Of a DNA stretch of 64,000 bases, positions 25,096 through 34,633 are shown one piece after another; the stretch's first letter is position 1, and the number at the start of each line of letters is the position of its first letter. A program made the position numbers and the translations under genes. The stretch covers positions 14,322,001-14,386,000 of the forward strand of contig CP075496.1 in assembly GCA_021613535.1 (NCBI GenBank), written 5' to 3'. The notes beneath the pieces were generated by a model. It was not told the origin of the DNA. It ran no database searches and saw nothing but the letters and a program-made list of their open reading frames with translations. The DNA is from Adineta vaga. Taxonomy: Eukaryota; Rotifera.

Positions 25096-25876
25096 TTATG
25101 AAGCCCATTCAGCTAATTCAGCTAATGGATCTTTCTTCGCTTTATTAGCTGAAGGCGCAACCGGTTGGGCATAAGTTCCTGTATGAATAGGTACTTGTGG
25201 TAAATCAATTTGAGCCATTTCTTTTGATAAGGCTTCTTGTTCTAATTGTGCTAATTCATTTTCCAATTCAAATTCATCAATTTCAGCACCAAATCCTAAA
25301 TAAAACAAAGAATCTTTTCATTCCTATTCAAATTTAATTTCAAACAAACCAATTGGACTTGAAATAGCATTTGCAATTTCATTTGACAATTCATGTTGTT
25401 CAGCTAATTCATCCATAATATCTTGAACACTATCAACATCTAATTCTTTATGAACATTTTTCAAAGCACTTGTTGCACTTTTCAATGCATTAAATGCTTG
25501 ACCATTCATTGATGCATTCTAAATAATTAAAATTGTATCATTAAATCTCTTCGAATTCTTTTACTTGTAAAGCTTCACGTTGATATTCAAGTGTTGTTAA
25601 TGTTCCATCGATTTGTTGTAAGGTTTTTTCTAAACGTTTCTTTCTTTTTAATGCATTTAATGCATTACGTTTATTTGTTCGAGCATCACGACGTGCAATT
25701 GCTGTTTCTTCATTAATTTTTGCTTCTAAATGTTCGACTTTTTTGTTTAAAACATCCTCAACATCACGTAACTGTTGAATTGCTTCTTGTGGTGTTTGAG
25801 CTGTTTTAACTTTAGCACCACCTTTTCCAGAACCACCAAATACTCGTGATAAAACACCACCTTTATTTCCACTCAT
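25096..25876 (-). CDS. CHMP4: Charged multivesicular body protein 4 (ESCRT-III Snf7 subunit)
   Basis: CHMP4/Snf7 polymerises on endosomal and other membranes to drive budding and scission. Exons 25565-25876, 25350-25518 and 25096-25295 total 681 nt, giving 226 aa, the normal length. Visible features: basic N-terminal half with TPQEAIQQLRDVEDVLNKK, RNALNALKRKKRLEKTLQQI and DGTLTTLEYQREALQ; the Snf7 core VDSVQDIMDELAEQHELSNE and ISSPIGFGAEIDE; and an acidic C-terminal half ending DPLAELAEWAS, the Bro1/ALIX-binding amphipathic helix. Two in-frame ATGs exist (25882 and 25876). I prefer MSGNKGG at 25876 because both degraded copies (59805-60193, 61830-61962) start at the same position. The assignment is secure. 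Confidence 0.96.
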
Positions 25877-27149
25877 GATCAAGAATATTTTTCGATGAAA
25901 TAAATAACTAAAAATAAAGAGACATGTTTATCAATGATAAGAATATTTATGAAGCTGATTAGAAAAGAATTCTGACGTCGTTCGAGTTCTTTCTATGATG
26001 ACTTATATATCAAGTAAATCATATGAATGACTAAATGAATTATTCGACAAAACAACAATAAACAATCAACTTCATATCGAGAAAAATAATAATATATCGT
26101 CATCAGGAGGATTGCTATGACTAACTAAACGAGATTTTTATTGGGTAAACTAACGTTTTTGAATAGATGTCACTTTAATACATAATAATATTCAGAATAT
26201 ACTCGAATATTATATTTATCATTCAATGACATTTTATTCGTAGATTTCCTTGTATGTTTATCAGATAATATAAATAAAAATATCTTTCTTTCATATACAA
26301 TAATCTGAATCTTATTTAAAATAATTGAACTAAATATTTTATCCTCTTGAAATATCTTTTTCTTTTAAATTACTATGTCTACGATTGAAAAGGGTAATAT
26401 TTCGAACAATGAATTCGATAATGACGACATTCTTGCTAACTTTGATTACTCCAGAAAGCATCTAAAAAGATTAATTTTGGAATTTCCACAACAATATTGT
26501 TCAATATAGAGATAAAATATAATATCTAGTAATGAATAACAACACATAGACAATATATAACATTGAATACGTAGATGAAATGAGAAAAGCAAATAGAAAT
26601 GTTATACAAAAAGAGAAAAAGTTTCACAAACATAAATATGTATCACAAGATCGATCAAATGAAAAAACAAAATCATTTAAAAATCAACTGCAATGGCTTA
26701 TTTCAGTTTCAATAATGATCGTATCAAGAGTATATTGTCAACTTGTTCTGGATTTATATTTGATCGACGTTGATTCATTATCAGTTCCGCACTCGAACGC
26801 TAACATTCGACTTCAGTCGATGTGGCTAATTTTGAAAGTAAAGAAAATGTTTCTGAATGGCATTTTCAAAATTCAAAGGGTTGTCAGTCAACGATGATTT
26901 ATTGATTTGTATTTTGCCAGATATTTATCCAATTCATCTAATTTTTTAGTATGGAATGGATATTCATCACTTTCATAACTACTATATAGTGTAGAGTAAA
27001 TTAATCATAACGAATAGAAAATTTGTTCACGAAAAATAGCAGTGATAATTAAATAAAAGCATCGATGATTTCTAGTGATACCTATAATACTTTCACATAA
27101 CACCAAAACTTTTCTTGGAGAGCGTTTTGAATTTAATTCCAATATAGAA
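25877..27149. other. CHMP4 upstream region and spacer
   Basis: About 200 bp upstream of the CHMP4 ATG is also recognisable upstream of the two CHMP4 relics. A 45-codon ORF at 26375-26509 (MSTIEKGNISNNEF...) and a longer one at 26580-26897 have no homology or splice support. Nothing else is seen. Confidence 0.4.
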
Positions 27150-27260
27150 ACTATCAGGGCAAAGAGTTATGCCCTGAGAATGTCGCCCTGCAGGGTGTTC
27201 AGAGCAGCCGAAGACAGGGCAGGGCATCAGGACGTACTGCCCTGTGACGGTCTCTCTGAT
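27150..27260. repeat. GC-rich cluster of AGGGCA/TGCCCT palindromes
   Basis: CAGGGCAAAGAGTTATGCCCTG forms a 7-bp perfect stem. Further CAGGGCAGGGCA and TGCCCTG copies lie within about 110 bp. The composition is far more GC-rich than its surroundings. It may be the core of a short transposon or a regulatory palindrome array. Confidence 0.4.
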
Positions 27261-27332
27261 ATGATCTTAAAACAAGCGAACTAGTTGCATACAGTGAGAC
27301 TAAAATTACGTATTGTAGTTTGCATGAAATAC

Positions 27333-27704
27333 CATCGGTGTGAGGCTAGCACGACGAAACAAAGATTTAGTTAAAACTTTTTTATAAAGTAAGTCCCATC
27401 CATAAAGACGAGTCCATTCGATTCAGAATTTAATCCTGCATCGAATGGTGCTACTCTTATTCACGGGAAAAGCTTTGGAAAAATTTTATGTAGGTTTTTT
27501 TTCTCTTACATAGGAGGAAAATAAAGATGTAGGCAAAACTTTTCCCAAAGCTTGTCCCGTGAATAAAAGTAGCACCATTCGATGCAGAATTAAATTCTGA
27601 GTCGAATGGACTCGTCTTTATGGATGGGACTTACTTTATAAAAAAGTTTTAGCTAAGTCTTTGTTTCGTCGTGCTAGCTCCGTCGTGCTAGCTTCACACC
27701 GATG
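27333..27704. mobile_element. Foldback (long terminal inverted repeat) element
   Basis: The arms 27333-27500 and about 27537-27704 are near-perfect reverse complements, starting CATCGGTGTGA and ending TCACACCGATG, with a loop of about 40 bp. The right arm carries an extra tandem copy of CGTCGTGCTAGCT. There is no coding capacity. No clear target-site duplication is visible. Confidence 0.85.
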
Positions 27705-28316
27705 AAAAATTCAGTGACGCGATGACGATCAAGGTTGAAAGTATAGTTTCGAAGCGTGTTTGAGACAATACAATCTCTTGTCCCTCATTTTTGCTGAGGA
27801 AGAAAAAGGAAAACAGTCTCGCGAGAGGATGGTGGTCATCCGACCGCCAACAATTGGATCTGTCGCTACTGCCAAATGATTTAATCCATTATTACAGATA
27901 AAAATCTTCGAACGTGAAAAATGAAAAAAAAACTCGTGTGTAATTCATAGCCTTTTAACCGCTTCCAAGGACTCATAGTTATTGGTTATGGTAAATTCAC
28001 ACAGAGAACACAATTTTTACTAACTACATTCTAATATCTGTTCATTTTCTTCAATTTATTCAGTCATAATATAAAGCGCACAAAAGTATTTTTTAATGTA
28101 AAGATGGGCGTGGTTTAAAATAAACCGCCGTCATATATTTATTAAAAAAATGATATCATAATGTCGTTTATCCGAGTATTGAGTGCAGTTCTTCCCTGAC
28201 TCACTCATGCGTGTCATATATATATATATAGATACTTATCGTTTTCTAGCTCGGATTCATTTAATAATTATGCTCAATCAGTATGTCATTTTGTTTAATA
28301 ATAAAGCAAAAAAGAA

Positions 28317-28356
28317 GGGTGTGGGTAAAGAATAAGAGAGACACCCACCCATACTA
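28317..28356. repeat. Telomere-like short hairpin repeat
   Basis: GGGTGTGGGTAAAGAA is followed by a short spacer and ACACCCACCC. It is the same unit as at 29382-29419, including the AAAGAA loop, so the two are copies of one small element. Confidence 0.55.
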
Positions 28357-28439
28357 TCATTATCTAATAAATAAGATGATTTTCACTTCAATATTTTTCA
28401 AAAAATCTTTGAATTATTAAAAAGAATTAATTTCATAAC

Positions 28440-28625
28440 AGTCAATAACTATTATATGAATTGGTTTTTTTTTATTAGAATATTTTAATATAATCGCAAG
28501 AAATAACAAAATAAAAAACAATGAATGATATTAATAATCATCATCTTGTTCAATCATTTTATTTCTCTTCTTCGTCACTTTCTTGTAAATCAAAAACTTG
28601 AACATGTACAGCTTTTTATTTCAAA
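28440..28625 (-). pseudogene. MRTO4 3'-end relic
   Basis: Read on the minus strand, about 28540-28620 gives VQVFDLQESDEEE then a stop, matching the MRTO4 tail (VQVFDIQESEEEE). Beyond it, 28450-28490 matches the MRTO4 3' UTR (ATTAAAATATTCTAATA). Everything upstream of the tail is absent. Confidence 0.75.
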
Positions 28626-28786
28626 GAGTCTCAGTAGAAGGACATCTATAAAAAAGATTCTAACATGATGGCGCGTAGAATGAACAAAGACATATATATA
28701 TACATCACAATGCATTCAATTCGTTTAAAGAAAGTTCTGAATTAGAGGCACTGAACTATGGTTTTCTCTTGATTTTTTAATTTCAT

Positions 28787-29068
28787 ATGGATTTGTATTC
28801 TAATACATCGTGTAATCGCGTGGAAAAAATCAAAGATGTGATTATTCAAGTAACCATTCATTATTCAATTGGTCTCACAATCATTGTTTTATCTTTTATG
28901 ATCTTTATGATGATACTTGTATTGAGTATGATGTATGGTGGACCTTTATCCAATTTAATATTCCGATTCTTACCAACATTACCACCAACACAAGAACCAA
29001 CGTCTCGATCAAGAGCAAGATCAGGAATATTTCAACCAGCTATGGATGGATCTGGTGATCATAATTAA
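28787..29068 (+). CDS. Small single-pass membrane protein of unknown function (93 aa)
   Basis: An intronless 93-codon frame starting MDLYSNTSCNRVEKI. One strongly hydrophobic Met/Ile/Leu-rich segment (about residues 27-50) is followed by a Pro/Thr-rich stretch (FLPTLPPTQEPTSRS) and a short polar tail ending SGDHN. Basic residues after the membrane segment suggest that the C-terminus is cytosolic. I recognise no family. Support is coding-like composition and a sensible topology; no neighbour informs function. It could still be a chance ORF. Confidence 0.5.
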   Translation: MDLYSNTSCNRVEKIKDVIIQVTIHYSIGLTIIVLSFMIFMMILVLSMMYGGPLSNLIFRFLPTLPPTQEPTSRSRARSGIFQPAMDGSGDHN

Positions 29069-29297
29069 ATCATATAGAACACACAGATTTTTTTGTTCCT
29101 CGAACATGTTTATAGATAAGGTAGAAATAAATCAATAGAATAAATATTGACAATAGATGTATCTTATATTAATATATTCATATTTCAAGTAAACTATAAG
29201 TATTTATTTATATTTGTGTTCGAGTACGGGTGCACTTTGAAAAGAGGAAAAAATTCATAAAAAAATCTTTTATTTATTGTTTGGATCTTGATTAATA

Positions 29298-29371
29298 CTA
29301 ATGAATCCGATTTTTTGTTCTTCTACCCAGTGCGTTATTTATCTGTTTAACCTGTTTTTCAGGATATTCAT
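29298..29371 (-). pseudogene. Possible C-terminal coding relic
   Basis: The minus strand reads QDDEYPEKQVKQINNALG then GRRTKNRIH and a stop. It looks protein-like, but its upstream end runs straight into a hairpin element at 29372. The parent is not recognised; it may be a truncated exon. Confidence 0.25.
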
Positions 29372-29432
29372 CATCTTGAGGATCGGTGTGGGTAAAGAAG
29401 AAAGACATCCACCCACACCCATCCTCAAGATG
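29372..29432. repeat. 22-bp-stem hairpin with telomere-like core
   Basis: CATCTTGAGGAT then GGTGTGGGT, a short A-rich loop, and ACCCACACC then ATCCTCAAGATG. The stem is about 22 bp with one mismatch. The inner TGTGGG unit and the AAAGAA loop are shared with 28317-28356. Confidence 0.8.
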
Positions 29433-29787
29433 GATTTCTATGACTAACTGAACAAGATTTCTATTGATCAAATCATTTTTTTTTATCAAACAGCTTTCAC
29501 TTCGATACAATTTATGTCATAAATAACTAACGAACGAACTAAATATACTCGAATGAACGATTATATCATGAAAATAAATCATCCATACAATTGCAGATAT
29601 ATATGAATGTGATGATAAAAACTGATTGTCTAGATTTATATATTTAAATCTCATTACATTACTTAGGTTATACAAATAATATATGCAATTCATTATAGAT
29701 TTCAATTAATTTCTGAAGTAAATGAACAAACAATTACAGTATTATATTTTTCATTCGTTCGAATTTATTTCACAAAAAAAAAGAATA
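29433..29787. other. Intergenic
   Basis: Starts with a short dispersed repeat (CTATGACTAACT...AGATTT) that also occurs near 26113. Otherwise AT-rich with no gene. Confidence 0.4.
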
Positions 29788-30286
29788 TTATTTTTCAGAT
29801 TTCCATGGAAAATCTTTTCCTTCGGGATCTATAGATTGAACTTGTTGTCTGCCATCTTCACAAACAATATCACCTGAATCAACATCCAAGAAAATTAATT
29901 TAGGAATTCCAGTAACATGAAATTTATTTCCTAATTCTTCTTTTGTCTTTCGATCGTTATAGTCTAAAGCTAACCAAGGCATTTCATTATAATATTCATT
30001 AAATGATTTTTCATCTTGATCTGAACTTATAAAAATAATTTCAAAATTTTTTTCTTCATGATAATTTTTATAAAATTCAGTTAATATTGGAGTAAAACCA
30101 CGACATGGTGGACACCTAGAATTAAATAATCATTCATATTAAAACAAATACAACAACTTCGACATACCAATGAGCAGTGAAATAAAGACCAATAAGTTTT
30201 CCTTGATATTTTTCATCATTTAAATCAACTTTTTCATTTGATTTATCAATAATATTTCCATTTATAAGTTTAGTAATACCAGCCAT
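29788..30286 (-). CDS. Thioredoxin-like protein (nucleoredoxin/tryparedoxin type)
   Basis: Exons 30168-30286 and 29788-30115 sum to 447 nt, giving 148 aa. The intron splits the Trp of the redox centre WCPPCR, whose two cysteines are both present. The order KLIGLYFTAHWCPPCRGFTP, EIIFISSDQDEKSFNEYY, MPWLALDYNDR and TGIPKLIFLDVDSGDIV is that of the tryparedoxin/nucleoredoxin branch, with the cis-Pro in GIPKL. There is no signal peptide, so it is probably a cytosolic or nuclear disulfide reductase. It lies divergently from the small secreted gene at 30816, separated by about 530 bp. The family is secure; substrates are unknown. Confidence 0.92.
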
Positions 30287-30815
30287 TGAAGTTGTTTTTT
30301 ACGCGAGTTTAATTCCGACAATGAAAAGTAGAACAACATTTTTAGAGTATCCTCACATCTTTGATCCTTCAATATTGCCATGTCAACAAAAGAGAAAAAA
30401 AGCGTTTTATTTCTTAGTTGTAATGGGAAGAAAATTTTCTTTGTAATATGAGAATTCTTTTTGCATTGAAATCATTTGTTTTCAAGATTGGATTTTTTGT
30501 CATGGAAACGAACACCATCACAATTAACGATTGTTAAAAGAAATCTTATTAAAATAGAAAGACTGAAAGTAAACCGTGAATTCATCGAGAAATAAATATA
30601 TTACAAATTAGTATAAGGTCAATCTAAGTTTTCAATAGAAATGATGATTACAAAAACCCTGTATTTTGGGATAAGTCGATCCTATAAGAATTTTTATTCG
30701 TACTATTCTACAAATGAAGACTTTATTTTCTTTCATATATTCACGTAATAAAAATGGGCGTATTAGGAAATGATTCGACGTCATATTTCTATAAAAATCT
30801 ACGCAGAAAAGAAGG
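30287..30815. promoter_or_regulatory. Shared intergenic region between divergent genes
   Basis: This 530-bp spacer must hold promoters for the thioredoxin-like gene (-) and the 30816 gene (+). A GGGCGT...CGACGTCATAT...TATAAAAA arrangement at about 30752-30797 lies just upstream of the 30816 ATG, and a similar block occurs at 28107-28150. Confidence 0.4.
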
Positions 30816-31151
30816 ATGACATCAATGTCTTTTCTCTTTACGTTTAATGTCGTAGTTTTTTTTCTATTTTTCTCGTCATTTCTCGTAAATATACTAAGCA
30901 ACATAGACGTTTGTCTTTTCGATTACAAAGTAATGAATCAATCAAAATCTGACGTTGAGCATCACGAAAATGTATCAAAAGATAATTCATTATCAAAATC
31001 ATTGCATAATTTTGCACAAACAGTATGTTATTTTATTTAAGAATTAACTTAAAGAAATTATTTTGAATTATTTATTCAGTTTCACAACAAAATTTAGGGT
31101 CACACGGATGATGAAGATAATAAAAGTGAATCGAAATCAAATATTAAATGA
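30816..31151 (+). CDS. Small, probably secreted or membrane-anchored acidic protein (86 aa)
   Basis: Exons 30816-31022 and 31098-31151 join in phase 0 and encode 86 aa. The N-terminus has a Phe/Val-rich hydrophobic stretch (about residues 5-28), most likely a signal peptide or anchor. The rest is polar (NQSKSDVEHHENVSKDNS) and ends acidic/serine-rich (HTDDEDNKSESKSNIK). A TATA-like CTATAAAAAT lies about 30 bp upstream of the ATG, so the 5' UTR would be very short. No homologue recognised. Confidence 0.55.
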
Positions 31152-32174
31152 TTCATTAAAATACGAACTGTTTCTATGGAGGAAAAAACAGCTTTATAAT
31201 TATTCTATTTCTTTTTGATTGTGCATATTCGTGAATAAATCATTTTTTTTTCTTTGAAGAAGAAGAAGACAATTCAAGTAGGTGTCATTTTACATAAATC
31301 AAAGTTGGAACTCAAACGATTGGCAATACTTAGAGAAACATTGTCTGTAGAAAATAAATAAATCGATTCATATTAGAACCGAATAGTTAGAGTAATGAAT
31401 AGCCGAAAGATACGCAGTTTCAGAGGATTTCATATTGCAAACGATATTCCATTAAATCATAGTTAAATACTTATGTAACTATTCTATATGAGCACATGTT
31501 ATTGAATATACATGAGTTGCAAATAGTTTTTTCATAATTCTATCTCATTGATAAAGGTATAGTATAAAATAAACTAAATGTTTAGAAGATATTCTCTACA
31601 TTATGAAGGAAATTCTCCTGATGGAAAGAAGAAAAGTTTCTAATATGAGAATATTGGATGAAATCTTCCGATGTTTTTTATGTGATCAAAACCAAAGAAC
31701 TTTTGTTCACTAGCTGGAATATGATTGTCATTTAATATTTCACAAACTAACAAACAAATGAATATCAATCAATGAATTTCTTCACATGAGATAACCTTCG
31801 TCCGATGCATTGAAAAAAATTAGTATGAAAGCGTGAAAAATCGACAAAATCATTGTATTATCATTTGAACTTAATTGGAATACTGCTAACATGAATTTTA
31901 ATGTGCAATTCCAGATTGTACTAGAACGATTTATGGCATTTCCTGTACGATCACTCTATATTCTTACACTGTTTCTTTGGATATTATCTGTGTTGTAATT
32001 TCAAATCGATAAGAAATGTGTAAACAAAAAATTAATGAAATAACGGGTGTGGGTGAGGATCTAAAGTAAAAATTAAAGGCCCACATCACTACTCTCACTC
32101 AAAATGTATTGAACATTCACTACCTTTTTAGACTTGGTTTTGTTTTCTTGTTCACGTAGTATTTATTTTCAAAA
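31152..32174. other. Intergenic; telomere-like block near 32042
   Basis: No gene seen. GGGTGTGGGTGAGG at about 32042 with GGCCCACATCAC downstream is another imperfect telomere-like hairpin. Confidence 0.4.
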
Positions 32175-32660
32175 AAGAGCAATCAGCTGAAGTGGAACGA
32201 ATAAAACTCATAGAAAAATTTGGTAATAGTGTCAAAGTTGAATTATCATGGACTGAAGTAAATGATGAAATTGTGGTAAGAAAATGTTTGATGCTAATTT
32301 CAGACATGTATTAACATTCTTCTTGTTTTCAAGAGATTTAAAGCTCATGATCGATCTCATCCTCGATCAAAGGAAATCTATGATGAACTTGGCCGAATAT
32401 CGGTGGAGCTAGAAGAACATGACCATGAATATGATTCACGTTGGATTACTCGTCCGATTAGAAAAAGCAAGAAATAGTTGAATCAATCTTATGTGGTCAT
32501 AGTGATAGAAACTTGCCATTGCATTTAACTTTATTCAACAATCTCGACCATCATTTATCCAAATTACAAAAAATCTTCGTGTTTGTGGAGATTGTCGTAA
32601 GTGATAAAGTCAGTTGATGAGATTATGCGTCATTTCTTTTCTCTTAGATCGTTGTTGATT
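32175..32660 (+). pseudogene. Decayed DYW-type PPR gene (E2/DYW region)
   Basis: After an acceptor near 32176 the frame reads ELSWTEVNDEIV, then across an intron (about 32277-32332) RFKAHDRSHPRSKEIYDEL and SRWITRP, the E2/DYW start of plant-type PPR editing factors. It then hits TAG. In other frames the homology continues: ESILCGHSD, LAIAFNFIQQ, and ITKNLRVCGDCR, the zinc-binding part of the DYW cytidine-deaminase fold. A last short block IVVD follows another intron. At least two frameshifts and missing PPR repeats make it non-functional. DYW-PPR genes are known from bdelloids as horizontal acquisitions. Confidence 0.85.
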
Positions 32661-33120
32661 TGGTAATTATTTAATAAAAACAAAAAATATTTCTTCATTT
32701 TCTATAATTCCTTTCGATCACACTTGTTTCATCAATTCTGATAAATAAGACAGAGATGTCATTTATAGCCTGCCGATAAGATGCTATGGAAGAAGAGAAC
32801 ATAACTTCTCAATAACACAACTTTCACTAAGCAATATTATCTGATATTAAAAATGTCGTGATCAGGATTTTCAATCAATTCTAAGTATATTGATAAAAAT
32901 ATCTTGGCAAACAATGACAATTCCATACGTATAATTCAATTGGTTAGATATTGTCGAGAAAAGGTGAATGGAATATTTTCGAATCGATCATGACTGACTA
33001 TTTCATATTCATAAGAGTCGAAAAAAATCAATCTATGTCTAATTGTTTGATCATCTGACACATACATATACATATATATATATATGTGATGAAATGTAAT
33101 GATCTATTGTATAAGAAAAT
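32661..33120. other. Intergenic
   Basis: AT-rich with a short TA/CA microsatellite near 33060-33085; no gene. Confidence 0.5.
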
Positions 33121-33732
33121 ATGGAAAGAGAAGATAATCAATATCATTTCGCGAGTAAACGTGAACGTTTATTAGCATTTTTTATTATATTCTTAACCGT
33201 AATATCATTTTTTCTTCATCTCACTGTATTTACTGATATTCTCTATAAAAATTTTGATTCAATACAAAATCAAACAGATACTAAAAGTAAGAATTTCTTT
33301 CTTTTATTTAAATATAATAAAAAATCTTCTCTTTCAGAAACAAACATAACAAATAATTCTGACATATTTGATTTAAATATTCTTCCATTTTTTTGTGTTC
33401 TTGCTCATTTAATTTGGACAATCGTTTTAATAGTTGTTCTTGATCAATGTTGTGTATTAACAAATCAATCATTTTATCAAATTCTACTCAAATTAATCAT
33501 ATGTACATGTCCATTATTACTTTGTAGTGAATTAAGTCTCATTTTTGTTTGTTATATTAATCATATCTCCAATGATATTCTTATTATTACAATCAAATGG
33601 TTGATTTTCCTTGCAACTATTCTTATTTGTTTTTGGACAGGAACACTTAGTGATTCAAATCAATGGAGAGGAATTCATGGAGGACAAATTGCACCGGAAG
33701 TTAATTCTCCTTTGTATTTATTTCAAAATTAG
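33121..33732 (+). CDS. Four-pass membrane protein of unknown function
   Basis: The frame starts MEREDNQYHFASKRERLL and has four hydrophobic segments: about residues 19-40, 90-108, 120-145 and 158-175 in the unspliced numbering. A 51-bp segment at 33287-33337 has a GTAAGA donor and a TTCTCTTTCAG acceptor and is almost certainly an intron. Because 51 is a multiple of three, the frame stays open either way: 186 aa spliced, 203 aa unspliced. The loop between TM1 and TM2 has N-glycosylation-like sites (NQT, NIT, NNS), suggesting it is extracytosolic. The C-terminus is GIHGGQIAPEVNSPLYLFQN. Tetraspan-like topology, but no tetraspanin CCG motif. Family unknown. Confidence 0.68.
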   Translation: MEREDNQYHFASKRERLLAFFIIFLTVISFFLHLTVFTDILYKNFDSIQNQTDTKSKNFFLLFKYNKKSSLSETNITNNSDIFDLNILPFFCVLAHLIWTIVLIVVLDQCCVLTNQSFYQILLKLIICTCPLLLCSELSLIFVCYINHISNDILIITIKWLIFLATILICFWTGTLSDSNQWRGIHGGQIAPEVNSPLYLFQN

Positions 33733-34083
33733 ATTGATTTCAATTGTTTATTTTCATTGAATAAAAAAATATTTTAATATCATCTATCGTAACTCAATAT
33801 ATTACAAGGAAAACTTAGACTACATATATCGATCGTCGATGCATTTTATCGTAGATTAAAAAAGAGAACTTTTATATAGAAAATCATTTCAATAATCTAT
33901 TTGTTAACATGGAAATGGATTTGATGAATATCAATGAAATTCGTCAATAAGTTTTGTTAGTTAGAAAAAAAACGAAAGTAAATTGAATAGATGTAACAAT
34001 TGTGCATGTAACTTCAATTATATAGGTGATTATAGCGAAAAATAATCTGAGAAAATATAATAAAACAATTCATGGAATGGAAC
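33733..34083. other. Intergenic
   Basis: 3' UTR sequence of two convergent genes; nothing else seen. Confidence 0.5.
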
Positions 34084-34633
34084 TCATTTACCAGGAACTG
34101 GCGTAGTGGTAGTTGTGGTTGTAGTAGTCGTCGTTGTAGTAGTAGTAGTAGTCGTGGTAGTTGTAGTAGTTGTGGTAGATGTTGTTGTGCTTGTAGTTGT
34201 GGTGGTTGTTGTTGTTGTTGTTGTTGTTGTCGTCGTCGTTGTAGCTATTCAAAGGAAAGAAATGAAGATTAGTTAAATTTACTTATTCGATTTTGTATTC
34301 CTACATACTTGTTAAAACTGTTACCAACACTGGAACAAGAATAGCTGTTAAAATAAGAAGACCAATAGTAAGAGCCACCAATCCTCGTAATAACGATGGC
34401 GAACATCTAATAAAGAAATGAAATAAAATAAAATAAAATCTTTTGATTTTTCAAACCTACCTTGTTCTTGATGGAACTCTTCTAACATCTTCAATATTCA
34501 AAATAATCGTAGGTGATGATGAATATTGACTACCATAGGATGATGTGTCTAAGCGTCGTGTGACAATAGGTGATGGTTGTGGTTGTCTTATGTAAGGAGT
34601 TATTTCACGTCGAGCATAAGAAGCTAGAGACAT
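34084..34633 (-). CDS. Single-TM protein with polythreonine tail, paralog 1
   Basis: Exons 34461-34633, 34309-34406 and 34084-34244 sum to 432 nt, giving 143 aa. The N-terminal about 57 residues are polar with ITPYIRQPQPSP and the block SPTIILNIEDVRRVPSRTR. One membrane segment follows (LVALTIGLLILTAILVPVLV, about residues 66-89). The last exon is almost pure threonine (ACN triplets, with a few Ser and the end TPVPGK). The tail would be extracellular and heavily O-glycosylated, mucin-like, if the basic N-terminus is cytosolic. It is the first of three tandem paralogs. The ORF reading the triplets on the other strand is an artefact. Confidence 0.78.

Noticed and set aside
26580-26897. 105-codon ORF upstream of CHMP4
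   Set aside because: Lys/Ile-rich AT-driven sequence with no support.
27075-27284. ORF over the GC-rich palindrome cluster
   Set aside because: Composition-driven; no protein-like features.
34072-34272. Plus-strand Ser/Cys-rich ORF
   Set aside because: It is the reverse complement of the threonine-triplet exon of paralog 1; the splice-consistent minus-strand gene explains it.
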